From Maridesulfovibrio ferrireducens (GTDB lineage Bacteria > Desulfobacterota > Desulfovibrionia > Desulfovibrionales > Desulfovibrionaceae), in assembly GCF_016342405.1 (NCBI RefSeq), contig NZ_JAEINN010000002.1, positions 62,001-126,000 of the forward strand: a stretch of 64,000 nucleotides of DNA, given 5' to 3'. Positions 9,512 through 17,452 of this stretch are shown here, one piece after another. Made by a program: the position numbers and the translations under genes. Every line of letters starts with the position of its first letter. Within the stretch, counting starts at the first letter, position 1. The notes below the pieces were generated by a model, which saw only the letters and a program-made list of their open reading frames with translations, did no database searches and was not told where the DNA came from.

Positions 9512-9534
9512 AGTGTGGGGAATAGTGTGGGGAA
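9512..9534. repeat. Two tandem copies of AGTGTGGGGAA (12-nt period)
   Basis: The 11-mer AGTGTGGGGAA occurs at 9512-9522 and 9524-9534, 60-80 nt from the tRNA remnant on the island side. Short direct repeats at this distance are typical of integrase arm-type sites, here possibly of the left-hand island rather than of the prophage. They are not found at the prophage ends. Confidence 0.5.
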
Positions 9535-9551
9535 GATCAAACCACGCAAAA

Positions 9552-9583
9552 AAAGGCTTACAACGTTTAAGTCGTAAGCCTTT
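9552..9583 (-). terminator. Original terminator of tRNA-Arg, now stranded at attL
   Basis: A 10-bp perfect stem (9552-9561 with 9574-9583) has a 12-nt loop and lies 9 nt beyond the CCA end of the tRNA remnant. On the minus strand it is followed by a T-run. The intact tRNA at 50970 has a terminator of the same stem length, loop length and spacing but different sequence (50929-50960). Confidence 0.75.
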
Positions 9584-9592
9584 ATTATAAGC

Positions 9593-9638
9593 TGGTGCGG
9601 CAGGAAGGATTCGAACCCTCGGCCAACGGCTTAGAAGG
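9593..9638 (-). other. attL: 3' half of tRNA-Arg
   Basis: These 46 bases match the 3' part of the intact tRNA-Arg at 50970-51015 with two differences (9607 and 9617). The last 21 (9618-9638) are identical and form the likely core. In tRNA terms the core runs from the T-stem through the variable region and anticodon loop, a classic tyrosine-recombinase site. After 9638 the similarity stops. Confidence 0.9.
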
Positions 9639-10147
9639 GCAAAAGACCAGTACCCCGAATCACTCTGAACCACTGCAACATAAAGACTTTTTTCTATTCT
9701 CCATTAATCTAGTCTATGTTTCTCCCCGTATTAATTTACAGGTAACTTACCTTTCACTTACCTATTCAGTTTTTCCGCTTTTGTCCTTTCACCAGTGTTT
9801 CTCAATAACCGCCACCGCGAAAGCGGGGGCAACCACACCCCTTGGCCCCTTTCTTTTTTCTCTCCCCCCTCTCTTTAATGAAAAACTGGCAAAAATGACA
9901 AAGCGGATAAAGCTTTTTGGGTCCTTCCAGAGCGGTGCATTTGTAGGGGTCGGGTTCAGCGCGTTGCTTCTGCGATTGGGGGTTCAAAATTATTTTGGGA
10001 ATTTGGGAAACTTACATCTGCTCGTATTTTTTGAACAAAATTTAATAAATGTGAAGGACAGGCTTTTTTCTAGTCTGAATTTTTATTGTAATTTTGTGCC
10101 GTGTCAAAGGTGCGATTTTTTTGTCTTGCGTAACACGGGAGGGGGCC
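9639..10147. other. Prophage left arm, non-coding
   Basis: About 510 bases lie between the att core and the first phage gene. They hold the arm-type repeat at 9744-9764 and a GC-rich patch at 9800-9860. A forward open frame through this region begins inside the tRNA remnant and has no coding character, so it is not annotated. The promoter for the replication genes should be here, but no convincing -35/-10 pair is claimed. Confidence 0.6.
9744..9764. repeat. Candidate integrase arm site, left copy
   Basis: This 21-mer is identical to 50901-50921 in the same orientation. It contains two direct ACTTACC units (ACTTACC TTTC ACTTACC type). In the circular phage the two copies would lie on opposite sides of the attP core, as arm sites do. 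Confidence 0.65.
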
Positions 10148-11863
10148 GTGGCTGATAAAGAAAAAATTGCACAGGAAGTGAAGGCTTTTGCCGCCGCTGA
10201 ACCTGATAAAGTTATCCAGGATAAACGGGCTGCTCACCTTGCTGCTTTGCGGAAGGCTGGAAAACTCCTTAAGCCTATTCGGCCTAAAGATGCGATAGAC
10301 ATTAAATTAGTTTATCGAGCTTTCCGTCGTGAAGAGCTGGGTATTGCTGAGCTTGCGGCGTCGATGTTCAGCGGAAAATATTTGTACGACAATCATCTTG
10401 ATCGCTGGTTTAAGTTCAATTGTACGATATGGGAAACGGATATCAATCGCGAAATTGAGTCTGCGCTTGATCGTGTAGCAAACGAATTTGAACTTGAAGC
10501 TGGTAGGTTGTTTAAGGCTGCTCAAATCCTTAAAGTTAAGCAAAAAAGTAATGGAGGAATTAAGGAGCGCGCCCGTAAATTTAAGAAAAAAGCGAATTCA
10601 TTGCGGCAAATGAAAAATATCAATTCGGTGCTTAAGTTTTTACGCCAAGGGGCTATGCTCGGTTTTGACAGTTCCGGTCTTGAGTATCCGAAAACACTGC
10701 TTCCGACTCTTGAGTGCGTTATGGATCTGAAGACAGGGAAAGTTTACAAGGATCGACCTTGGAACGAGCTTCATTTTCGCTATAAATCACCGTGGAAGTT
10801 TACGGAACTGAATGAACCGGCTGAGCTTTGGCAAAGAAGTCTCCGGCAGGTTTTTTGTGGTGATGAAAAGGTAATAGAGTATTTTGAATATTTTGTAGGT
10901 TTCGCTGTCACAGGGATACAGCCTAAAAACTTCTTTGTTTTTTGGGGCAAGACTGGGGACAATGGAAAATCTATAATTTTTGAGACTCTTCAAAAGGGAC
11001 TTGGAAAATTTGCGACAACGATGAAGGTCGAGCAACTTCTTGCGGAAAAATATCCGTCAGGAGCTGACAAGCCAAGTCCTTCGACCGTTAAACTTAACGG
11101 CGCTCGTTTAGCTGTAGCCAGTGAGGCTGAAGATTCTCAGTGGTTTTCAACTGCAAAAGTTAAGAGCCTGACTTCTGGCTCTGATAAACTTACAGGCCGG
11201 ACGCTGAATCAGAAAGACGAAACTGAATTCGAGCAGAGCCATTGTCTTGCTTTACACACAAATAATATTCCAAAACTTAAAGGCGCTGATCCGGCGTTCT
11301 TAAAGAATCGCTTGAAGATATTTTCTTGTGAAGCGCGGTTCATCACGCCCGAAGAAGGGCCGGAAGATCCTGAAAATTTCATTTTTCATCAGATCCCAAA
11401 AGCTGAACTTGATGCAAAATTGGAAGCTGAATCTTCTGGAATTCTGGCGTGGATGATTCGTTGTGCCATGAAAGCGATCAAGCTTGGTCACATGCCTGCG
11501 ACTCCGCTTGCTATTGCGACTGTGACGGAAGATTTCAGCGACGATCAGGATTATGTCGGTCAGTTTATTTCTGTTTGTTGCGAACCTGATCCAGAGCACG
11601 AAATCGGTTTGCGAATGAAGGATATTTATTCCGTTTTTGTCCTTTGGTTTCGGGATGAAAATTCTTTGTCTGAGAAAGCAAAGATAAACACGACTCCTAA
11701 CGCTCTTGGCAAAGAGCTGCTTAAAAGATCGGAAGTTAAAAAAGTAGGGAAAAAGGAAAGTCGTGTAGGCGTTCCGCTTTATTACGGTTTCCGCATTCTT
11801 CCCGAATGGCAGGAAAAAGCCGAACAGCAGGAAATTAAGAAAGAGCAGCAGGGGACTTTATAA
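10148..11863 (+). CDS. Phage primase-helicase, P4/D5 type with SF3 helicase
   Basis: This is a replication initiator-type ATPase of the poxvirus-D5/P4-alpha family. From the GTG at 10148, preceded by GGGAGGGGG, the product is 571 aa. A longer frame from 10094 lacks a ribosome-binding site. The D5-N-like domain (about residues 160-255) precedes the SF3 helicase. Walker A is GKTGDNGKS (267-275), and downstream SEAEDSQWFS and ALHTNN fit Walker B and sensor motifs. It would unwind the phage origin together with the CHC2 primase encoded downstream. The iteron-like cluster follows directly. Confidence 0.9.
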   Translation: MADKEKIAQEVKAFAAAEPDKVIQDKRAAHLAALRKAGKLLKPIRPKDAIDIKLVYRAFRREELGIAELAASMFSGKYLYDNHLDRWFKFNCTIWETDINREIESALDRVANEFELEAGRLFKAAQILKVKQKSNGGIKERARKFKKKANSLRQMKNINSVLKFLRQGAMLGFDSSGLEYPKTLLPTLECVMDLKTGKVYKDRPWNELHFRYKSPWKFTELNEPAELWQRSLRQVFCGDEKVIEYFEYFVGFAVTGIQPKNFFVFWGKTGDNGKSIIFETLQKGLGKFATTMKVEQLLAEKYPSGADKPSPSTVKLNGARLAVASEAEDSQWFSTAKVKSLTSGSDKLTGRTLNQKDETEFEQSHCLALHTNNIPKLKGADPAFLKNRLKIFSCEARFITPEEGPEDPENFIFHQIPKAELDAKLEAESSGILAWMIRCAMKAIKLGHMPATPLAIATVTEDFSDDQDYVGQFISVCCEPDPEHEIGLRMKDIYSVFVLWFRDENSLSEKAKINTTPNALGKELLKRSEVKKVGKKESRVGVPLYYGFRILPEWQEKAEQQEIKKEQQGTL

Positions 11864-12256
11864 TGAGAACTTTGCCATTCTTGCCGTTTTTTGCCAATTC
11901 CTTGAGTGAATGGCAAGACATTAAAAGCATTAAAAATAAGGTGTTTAACCTCTCTAAATCCTCTATATTTGCCTTTTTGCCTTTTTTCATAAGAACTTTA
12001 AAAAAAGTGAAAGGAAGCGAAGCTTCCCTATCTTATATAGAACGCACGCGCACGCGCCTGTGCGCAGAGTGCTTTTCATATAAGCAAATGGCAAAACGGC
12101 AAAATTTTCTATTAATCCTTTTAAAATCAGGTATTTGCCTTTTTAAAAACGGCAAATATGGCTCTTTTTTTGGCAAAAAACGGCAAAAAAAGGTGATTTC
12201 TGGTCTTTTTGTTTTCTCGTCGATCTTAGGAATTAAGGGGAAGGAGGGCGTTTATC
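11864..12256. repeat. TTTGCC/GGCAAA-rich cluster, candidate phage origin
   Basis: At least eleven copies of the core TTGCC or its complement GGCAA lie in about 320 nt, on both strands. Examples are 11871-11876, 11881-11885, 11891-11895, 11911-11915, 11968-11973, 11977-11981, 12090-12095, 12098-12103, 12134-12139, 12151-12156, 12172-12177 and 12182-12187. A GC-alternating patch (12043-12065) and a short inverted repeat (12013-12027) lie in the middle. A 133-aa frame from 11863 spans it but is mostly repeat-derived Phe/Lys/Leu and probably not a gene. Location between the helicase and primase genes fits an origin. Confidence 0.55.
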
Positions 12257-13828
12257 ATGGGTAAGGCCCTAGAATTCCTCGGTACTGATGGTTGTGCGGT
12301 GGCTCTGACTTCGCTGATTGATGTAAAGAAAGGCCAAGGAACGCACGATCAATGGTTTTGCTGTCCTTTTCACGGTTCGGACAAGGAACCATCTGCCCAT
12401 TATGATTCGCTGCAGGATGTTTTCTTTTGCTTCGGCTGTCAGGTTGGCGGTGATTTGATCAAGTTTTATACTGATCTGCAAAATATGGATGAAACTGAGG
12501 GTTTTTTATCCTTTCTCAAAGCGTTTTGCCCTGATCGGATGGGTGGAAGTCGGCAAGACGCTCCAGCCCCGCGCAAAGCGCCCGTTCCGGTCAAAAACGA
12601 GTGGGTTCCTGACGCTCCTTATCTGCCTTCTGAGGCTTGGCGGAAAAAAGCGGACGAAATCGTCCGAGAATGTGCCGAAGAGCTGCAAACCCGTCCTGAC
12701 CTGCTTGCTCAGCTTGGTGAATGGGGAATTGATGCGGAAACAGCTCGTAAATGTCTTGTCGGCTGGAATTCCAAAGACCGTTTTTATTCAGTAACCTCTA
12801 TGGGGTTGCCTTATGAGCCTGCAAAACGCAATCCTGACCGCGAGCGTAAAATCTGGTGGCCGAAAGGTTTAGTTTTCGCTTCGTTCCGTGACGGGCTGCC
12901 TGCAAAAGTCAAAATCCGTGTTGAAGAACTGCTTAGTGCCGATATGCCGCGTTATTTTCAGATTTATGCGGGGGCGGTTTCTGACGGGCAGCGCTCGCCT
13001 TACCTGATTGCCGGACGGCATGACGCGCTGATCTGGGTCATCGTGGAAACGGATCGCGATGCTTATCTTGTGTGGTCCGCTTGTGTCGGCCTTCCTTTTC
13101 CTGTCGGGGTAATGGCTGTCGGAGCCGCCGGGGCGCGTCCTGATTCTCACGCCACTGCGATTCTGCGCAGGGCGGTATTGATTCTCAACGGTCTGGATAA
13201 TGACCGCGCCGGACGTCAATTCTCGCATGAGTTCTGGCGGGAAGAATTTCCGTTCTGTAGGCGCTGGCCTGTGCCGCCATGCTACGGCAAGGATATCGGT
13301 GACGCCGTTTTCCCTTTGAGTTTGCGCGAGTTTTCAGACTGGCCGCTGGACAGCTTTTCACAAATGGGATTTGAACCCTTTTATCTGGACGTTCGCACAT
13401 GGGTTGAAGCAGGAATTCCTTCGCATGTCGTGCGGGAGGTTATGCCGAAAACTATCGCGGAGCAAATTGAAGCGGAAAAAATAGCGCCTAAATCTGATGA
13501 AATTTTGCAGCCTGTCTCCCTGCCCGTCGCCGCTGTCTCTGTCGCTGGCCCCGGCTCTGATGTTTTGCTGCTTAGTGAACTTATGGGCCGTCATAAAATA
13601 GGGCTGCAGCTAGGGGAAGGGCTTTCAATTGTTGAACCTTCGTCCGGTTGGGCTAACAAATCCGAATTGAATTGGCGTGCTTTCACGCGGATTTCGTCAC
13701 TTATTTTCGGAGAATCTGCGCAGATAGACGACTTGCTTGATTCTCTGCCGGACGGCCTAGTCACCGCGACAACCCTTTTGAAACCGTGGATAAGTGCAGG
13801 TTGGAAGCCTGTCGGGAGTAGCAAATAA
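12257..13828 (+). CDS. DnaG-type primase with CHC2 zinc finger and TOPRIM
   Basis: This 523-aa protein synthesises RNA primers for phage replication. The zinc finger is CPFH ... CFGC near residues 34-62, with the spacing of CHC2 domains. A TOPRIM-like core follows: IVETDRDAYL near 260 and LILNGLDNDRAG near 305. The 200 C-terminal residues contain a Pro/Val-rich linker and an unrecognised end domain. The start has the ribosome-binding site GGAAGGAGGG. It pairs with the SF3 helicase upstream in the same orientation. Confidence 0.88.
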   Translation: MGKALEFLGTDGCAVALTSLIDVKKGQGTHDQWFCCPFHGSDKEPSAHYDSLQDVFFCFGCQVGGDLIKFYTDLQNMDETEGFLSFLKAFCPDRMGGSRQDAPAPRKAPVPVKNEWVPDAPYLPSEAWRKKADEIVRECAEELQTRPDLLAQLGEWGIDAETARKCLVGWNSKDRFYSVTSMGLPYEPAKRNPDRERKIWWPKGLVFASFRDGLPAKVKIRVEELLSADMPRYFQIYAGAVSDGQRSPYLIAGRHDALIWVIVETDRDAYLVWSACVGLPFPVGVMAVGAAGARPDSHATAILRRAVLILNGLDNDRAGRQFSHEFWREEFPFCRRWPVPPCYGKDIGDAVFPLSLREFSDWPLDSFSQMGFEPFYLDVRTWVEAGIPSHVVREVMPKTIAEQIEAEKIAPKSDEILQPVSLPVAAVSVAGPGSDVLLLSELMGRHKIGLQLGEGLSIVEPSSGWANKSELNWRAFTRISSLIFGESAQIDDLLDSLPDGLVTATTLLKPWISAGWKPVGSSK

Positions 13829-14617
13829 ATGATTTTTCCAAACGCGCACCAAATATATCTTTATCTTTCCGGCCAGCATGAGAGTGAACAGCCGGTTGCA
13901 ATTTATAAACTGAGTAAAAACACTGTCGGCAATCACATAAAAGACGGGAAATTGAGTCCGGGGCGTTCCGGTTTTTCAAAACGCACTGTTGATGCTTACG
14001 CACGGAATCACTTGATTTTGAAGGATGCGCCTAAAGCCGTGAAGGTTGTAAAGGTTGATCCTGGGGATTTTGACGGTGAAGGCGCTCAGTCCCGCCGGGT
14101 GAATGCTGATGCGGATTTGAAAACAATTGAAGCACGACGCAAGAGGCATTTGTTTGCTCGTGAACTCGGCAAATATATTTCAATTTTAAATCTTGAAGCA
14201 GAGCTTGCGGCTCGCTGGCAGTCTGTTTCTCTTCTGCTTAATAATTTTGCGCATGAAGTCGGGCCGGATGTTGCGCACCTTTTCGGGGGTGGAGAAAAAC
14301 AGGCTGTTGAGTTGGTAGAAGCTTGCGGCGGAGATCCTGATCTTGCGGAAAATGTTTCCCGCATTCTTTTTTCAAGAGTTCCTGAATTCACGGCCATGTT
14401 CCGCAAGCGGACTCGGGAAGTTTTATCAAGTCTCGGGTCTGGCGAGTGGTATACCGAAGAAATGCGGCTTGCTTTTGAAAAATGGGAGCGTAACCGCGCG
14501 GAGACTTCAAAAGCTGAAGCACTGGCCGCAATTCAGCTTGTCGGCGGAAATCCTGATCAACTGGACGTGTTTCTAGAATATTTTGAAGTTACTGAGAGGG
14601 GCGAAAATGACAACTAA
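13829..14617 (+). CDS. Terminase small subunit (Nu1-like)
   Basis: This 262-aa protein would recognise the packaging site and recruit the large terminase. The N-terminal 60 residues form a helix-turn-helix (YKLSKNTVGNHIKDGKL...). A Lys/Arg/Glu-rich helical middle is followed by a C-terminal assembly segment. The call rests mainly on position, since it begins right after the primase and overlaps the large terminase by 11 nt, and on the HTH-plus-helical layout. Confidence 0.75.
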   Translation: MIFPNAHQIYLYLSGQHESEQPVAIYKLSKNTVGNHIKDGKLSPGRSGFSKRTVDAYARNHLILKDAPKAVKVVKVDPGDFDGEGAQSRRVNADADLKTIEARRKRHLFARELGKYISILNLEAELAARWQSVSLLLNNFAHEVGPDVAHLFGGGEKQAVELVEACGGDPDLAENVSRILFSRVPEFTAMFRKRTREVLSSLGSGEWYTEEMRLAFEKWERNRAETSKAEALAAIQLVGGNPDQLDVFLEYFEVTERGENDN

Positions 14618-16499
14618 TATTCGAGGCCCAATCAAATTTTATCCCGGCGAATTGCAGATTTTAGAAGCTAGGGAGTGGATGTCTACGGCTGATTTTGCGG
14701 AAAAGCATTTTGTTCTGGTGGCTGGAAGTTATGCAGGACAGCGTTTTAACCACGATTTCGCGCCATATGCTCGCGGTATCATGGATATCTGGGATAAACC
14801 GTGGGTTCGGGAGGTTATTGTCGCGGGAAGCTCTCAGACTGTAAAAACATCAATCGGTTATGCGTGTGTTTGTTCTGAGATCTGGCGGGAACCGAGCGGG
14901 GCGGGTCTTGGAATGCCCGATAAAGATGTTGCTAAGCGAATCCTTGATGAAAAACTTAGTAAGCATTTTTTGCGTTCTCCTGAACTTCGTAAGCTCCTGC
15001 CGGATGGTGAAAATTCAGTTCAAACTTTAAAAATTGCAATGCGTAGCGCGAATCTTTACGCCATGTATTCAGGCTCGGAGGCTTCCATGTCTTCGATTTC
15101 TTTGCGGGTGTTGATGCTCGATGAGGAAGACGCTTACCCTGATTCCGGTGCAACTGACACCATGATCGAGCGCACAATAGGTTATCCGGTTGACCGTAAA
15201 ATTATCCGAGTATCCAAGCCGCGCGGGAACGAACATGAGTCCTCAATATGGGATGCTCTTAAAAATCGGGCCGATGTGGTTTACCAGTATCAAGCAGTCT
15301 GTCCGTCCTGCGGACATGCTCAGCTTATGGAAAAAAAGAATATTCGTGTGCCGGATAAAATGCGCGATCCCGCCACAATTAAAAGTCAGAAACTGGCTTG
15401 GTATGAGTGTCAAGGGTGCGGAGCAAAGTGGAACGATTACCAGCGCAATATCGCCATAAAAAACGGGCGGTGGTTTACGGAACATGAAGTTCTACGCCCT
15501 GAAACTGTAGCTTTTCACATTCCGTCGTGGATAAGCCGCTATATTTCTCTTTCAACTGTTGCCGCGGATTGGTTTACAGCTGTAGAAGCCGGAACCCCTA
15601 AAGCTTATACGAAGTTTGACAACAATCATTGCGCCAAACCCTACAAAGTTGTTGCTGTTGAAACTGACGAAACCCGCGCTAAAAAAATGGTTGATCCGCG
15701 CAGGCCGCCGATGGTGGTTCCGCTTGAAGCACTGGCACTCACTTGCGGTATTGATATGCAAATGACGGGGTTTTGGTTTGTTGTCCGCGCATGGGGCCGC
15801 GGGCTGGAATCTTGGTTGATTCAATACGGCTGGCTAAATTCTTTTGATGAGCTGGACGAACTTATTTTCAGAACCCGCTATCCGGTTGAGGGTCGTGACG
15901 ATGTTGTGATGCCGATCTGGCGCGCGCCGATTGATATGGGTGGCGGTAGAGATAAATCTAATGAGCAGGGGTGGTCCCGCACTGACGAAGTTAAAATGTA
16001 TTTGCAAGAAATTGAGACAGGAGCACGCCCGGGAACTTATCCGGGTGTTGTTTTTGCTGTTAAAGGTGCATCGCGTAAACAGACTGAAACTATTAGGCTT
16101 TCTCAGATGGGCGCACAGCCCGGAGTTGCCGCAAAATATCAGCAAAAATTACCGCTGCGGACTCTCGACACGGATGAGTTTAAAGATAAAATTCATCTTG
16201 TCCGGCTTAATCCAGCATCAAAACAACCGATGTGGATGCACTCACAAACAGGCGAGGATTATTTTCGGCAGTTGCTTGCAGAAAAAAGAAAGTCGGACGG
16301 CAAAGGCGGTGTGCAATGGGATGCCGGAAGCCGTGACAACCATTTATTTGACTGCGAAGTATATGCAGCCGCTGGCGCGGAACCTTTATGGACGCCTTCG
16401 CTTATGACTCTTGGTCAACCTATTTATATTCCTAAAAATCCGATTGTTCCCCCAAAACGTGAACCCACAATTAATCCTTACACTGGAGAAGTTTGCTGA
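14607..16499 (+). CDS. Terminase large subunit, lambda GpA type
   Basis: This ATPase-nuclease packages DNA into proheads. From the ATG at 14607 (preceded by GAGAGGGG) it has 630 aa, the length of lambda gpA. It shows the variant Walker A AGSSQTVKTS (73-82), Walker B VLMLDEED near 165 and a Cys4 insertion (CPSCGH ... CQGCGA, about 230-275) typical of GpA relatives. The C-terminal half carries the nuclease, with DIQ/DMQ-like GIDMQM near 375. The longer frame from 14583 lacks a ribosome-binding site. Confidence 0.95.
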   Translation: MTTNIRGPIKFYPGELQILEAREWMSTADFAEKHFVLVAGSYAGQRFNHDFAPYARGIMDIWDKPWVREVIVAGSSQTVKTSIGYACVCSEIWREPSGAGLGMPDKDVAKRILDEKLSKHFLRSPELRKLLPDGENSVQTLKIAMRSANLYAMYSGSEASMSSISLRVLMLDEEDAYPDSGATDTMIERTIGYPVDRKIIRVSKPRGNEHESSIWDALKNRADVVYQYQAVCPSCGHAQLMEKKNIRVPDKMRDPATIKSQKLAWYECQGCGAKWNDYQRNIAIKNGRWFTEHEVLRPETVAFHIPSWISRYISLSTVAADWFTAVEAGTPKAYTKFDNNHCAKPYKVVAVETDETRAKKMVDPRRPPMVVPLEALALTCGIDMQMTGFWFVVRAWGRGLESWLIQYGWLNSFDELDELIFRTRYPVEGRDDVVMPIWRAPIDMGGGRDKSNEQGWSRTDEVKMYLQEIETGARPGTYPGVVFAVKGASRKQTETIRLSQMGAQPGVAAKYQQKLPLRTLDTDEFKDKIHLVRLNPASKQPMWMHSQTGEDYFRQLLAEKRKSDGKGGVQWDAGSRDNHLFDCEVYAAAGAEPLWTPSLMTLGQPIYIPKNPIVPPKREPTINPYTGEVC

Positions 16500-16726
16500 T
16501 GCGTATTGAAAATGTTGTAAAAGTTGCAATTGCTCTGGCTGAAAAAGGGGTTGATTACCAGCCGAAAGAGGGCGCGGTTTGCCCGCTCTGTAAACAAAAA
16601 ATCAGGGTCGTAACAACTAAACCGTGGGACGACGGCGTAAGAATCAGGTTCCACCGTTGCGACAATGACAGGTGTTCGATTCATGCGCTGGGGATTCAGA
16701 TCAAGAGTGTTCAGGAAAGAAAGTAA
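16499..16726 (+). CDS. Small zinc-finger protein after terminase
   Basis: This 75-aa protein starts at an ATG overlapping the terminase stop (TGATG). It has CPLC (about 25-28) and HRCDNDRCSIH (about 51-61), giving two Cys pairs plus His, probably binding one zinc, reminiscent of Ogr/Delta-type activators. No family is claimed. It is the last gene before a strong terminator. Confidence 0.7.
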   Translation: MRIENVVKVAIALAEKGVDYQPKEGAVCPLCKQKIRVVTTKPWDDGVRIRFHRCDNDRCSIHALGIQIKSVQERK

Positions 16727-16774
16727 ACGAGCAACTTGTAAGTAATCTTTACAAGTTGGATTAGAACAGTTTTT

Positions 16775-16809
16775 AAAGCCCCTTTCGGATTATCCGGAGG
16801 GGGCTTTTT
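16775..16809 (+). terminator. Terminator ending the replication-packaging transcript
   Basis: AAAGCCCC (16775-16782) pairs with the GGGGCTTT at about 16800-16807 around an inner CGGATTATCCG palindrome, followed by T residues. It closes the module and isolates the cargo cassette that starts at 16896. Confidence 0.9.
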
Positions 16810-16895
16810 GTTGTTCAATAGAATTTTTTGCTGGTTGATAGAATAAGAATAATTCAGTAAGTCTTTACCTTATTTTTATATTAAAAGGTGGGGCT

Positions 16896-17447
16896 ATGCG
16901 AAAATTAATTTTTGTCTTGGTTTTGTTGGGGGTGGTTAGTGGGTGTGGACCTCCCTTGAAACGAGTGAGCAATGAATTTACATACAAGGAAGAATTAACC
17001 GATTTTAAGTTGAATATAGATGAAAAATTTTCTTTTCAGGGGCAAGGTTTTCTCTATTCGGGATTTGAAAGGCTTGAAGCTGATGTTTTTATTAAAGATT
17101 CTAAGCATGCTGTTTTTGTCATTGTTATGAATGGGCTTCATATGCCTGACCACGATGAAAGTATAAATGTTATCTCTAAAAAGTGTTTAGATTTTAATAA
17201 GATCGGGAGTTGTTACACTTATTTTCATAAACCTAGTTGTACTCTTAATCAGGCTACTCGGCATTTTCTTGATTCTTCAGTAACCCTTGTGACTGATTTT
17301 GTTCAAGCTGTAGAAAAAACTGATTTCTTGTGTACATGGTGGGATAGGCCTGAAGACGAATTTTCCCCAGAGCAGAAAGATTTTTTAAAAAAGTTTCAGG
17401 AGGAAGGCGAGAGAGTTATTACAGTCAAAATTGAGCCTCGGAGGTAA
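16896..17447 (+). CDS. Cargo lipoprotein A
   Basis: This 183-aa protein starts with a lipoprotein signal (KLIFVLVLLGVVSGC; cleavage before Cys22 expected). The mature part is acidic with five further Cys. No family is recognised. It begins a three-gene AT-rich cassette (16896-18709) bounded by terminators on both sides and unrelated to phage structure, the signature of a moron expressed in the lysogen. Its ribosome-binding site is AGGTGG before the ATG. Confidence 0.8.
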   Translation: MRKLIFVLVLLGVVSGCGPPLKRVSNEFTYKEELTDFKLNIDEKFSFQGQGFLYSGFERLEADVFIKDSKHAVFVIVMNGLHMPDHDESINVISKKCLDFNKIGSCYTYFHKPSCTLNQATRHFLDSSVTLVTDFVQAVEKTDFLCTWWDRPEDEFSPEQKDFLKKFQEEGERVITVKIEPRR

Positions 17448-17452
17448 TTAAT

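Larger units (their letters stand above)
1..9592. mobile_element. Accessory genomic island, right part (boundary outside window)
   Basis: The segment left of the prophage has no housekeeping genes. It carries a type I restriction-modification locus, a RelB-like antitoxin with RNase HI, an HUH replication-type protein, an AlpA-type regulator with a RepA-like ATPase, and an orphan gene. AT content is high in the spacers (4058-4332). It ends exactly at the tRNA-Arg 3' remnant at 9593. The inference is an integrative element or satellite sitting in tandem with the prophage at the same tRNA. No integrase is seen and the left end is not in view, so this could also be a plain accessory region of the chromosome. 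Confidence 0.45.

Noticed and set aside
9431-9673. 80-aa minus-strand frame with RWPRVRILPAAP
   Set aside because: This is also a translated tRNA end running into the terminator and arm repeats.
9595-10155. 186-aa open frame starting MRQEGFEPSANGLEG
   Set aside because: The opening is the translation of the tRNA-Arg 3' end (a common artefact), and the rest crosses the att arm region without coding character.
11863-12264. 133-aa frame between the replication genes
   Set aside because: It is mainly made of the TTTGCC-type repeats, with no ribosome-binding site, so the origin explanation is preferred.
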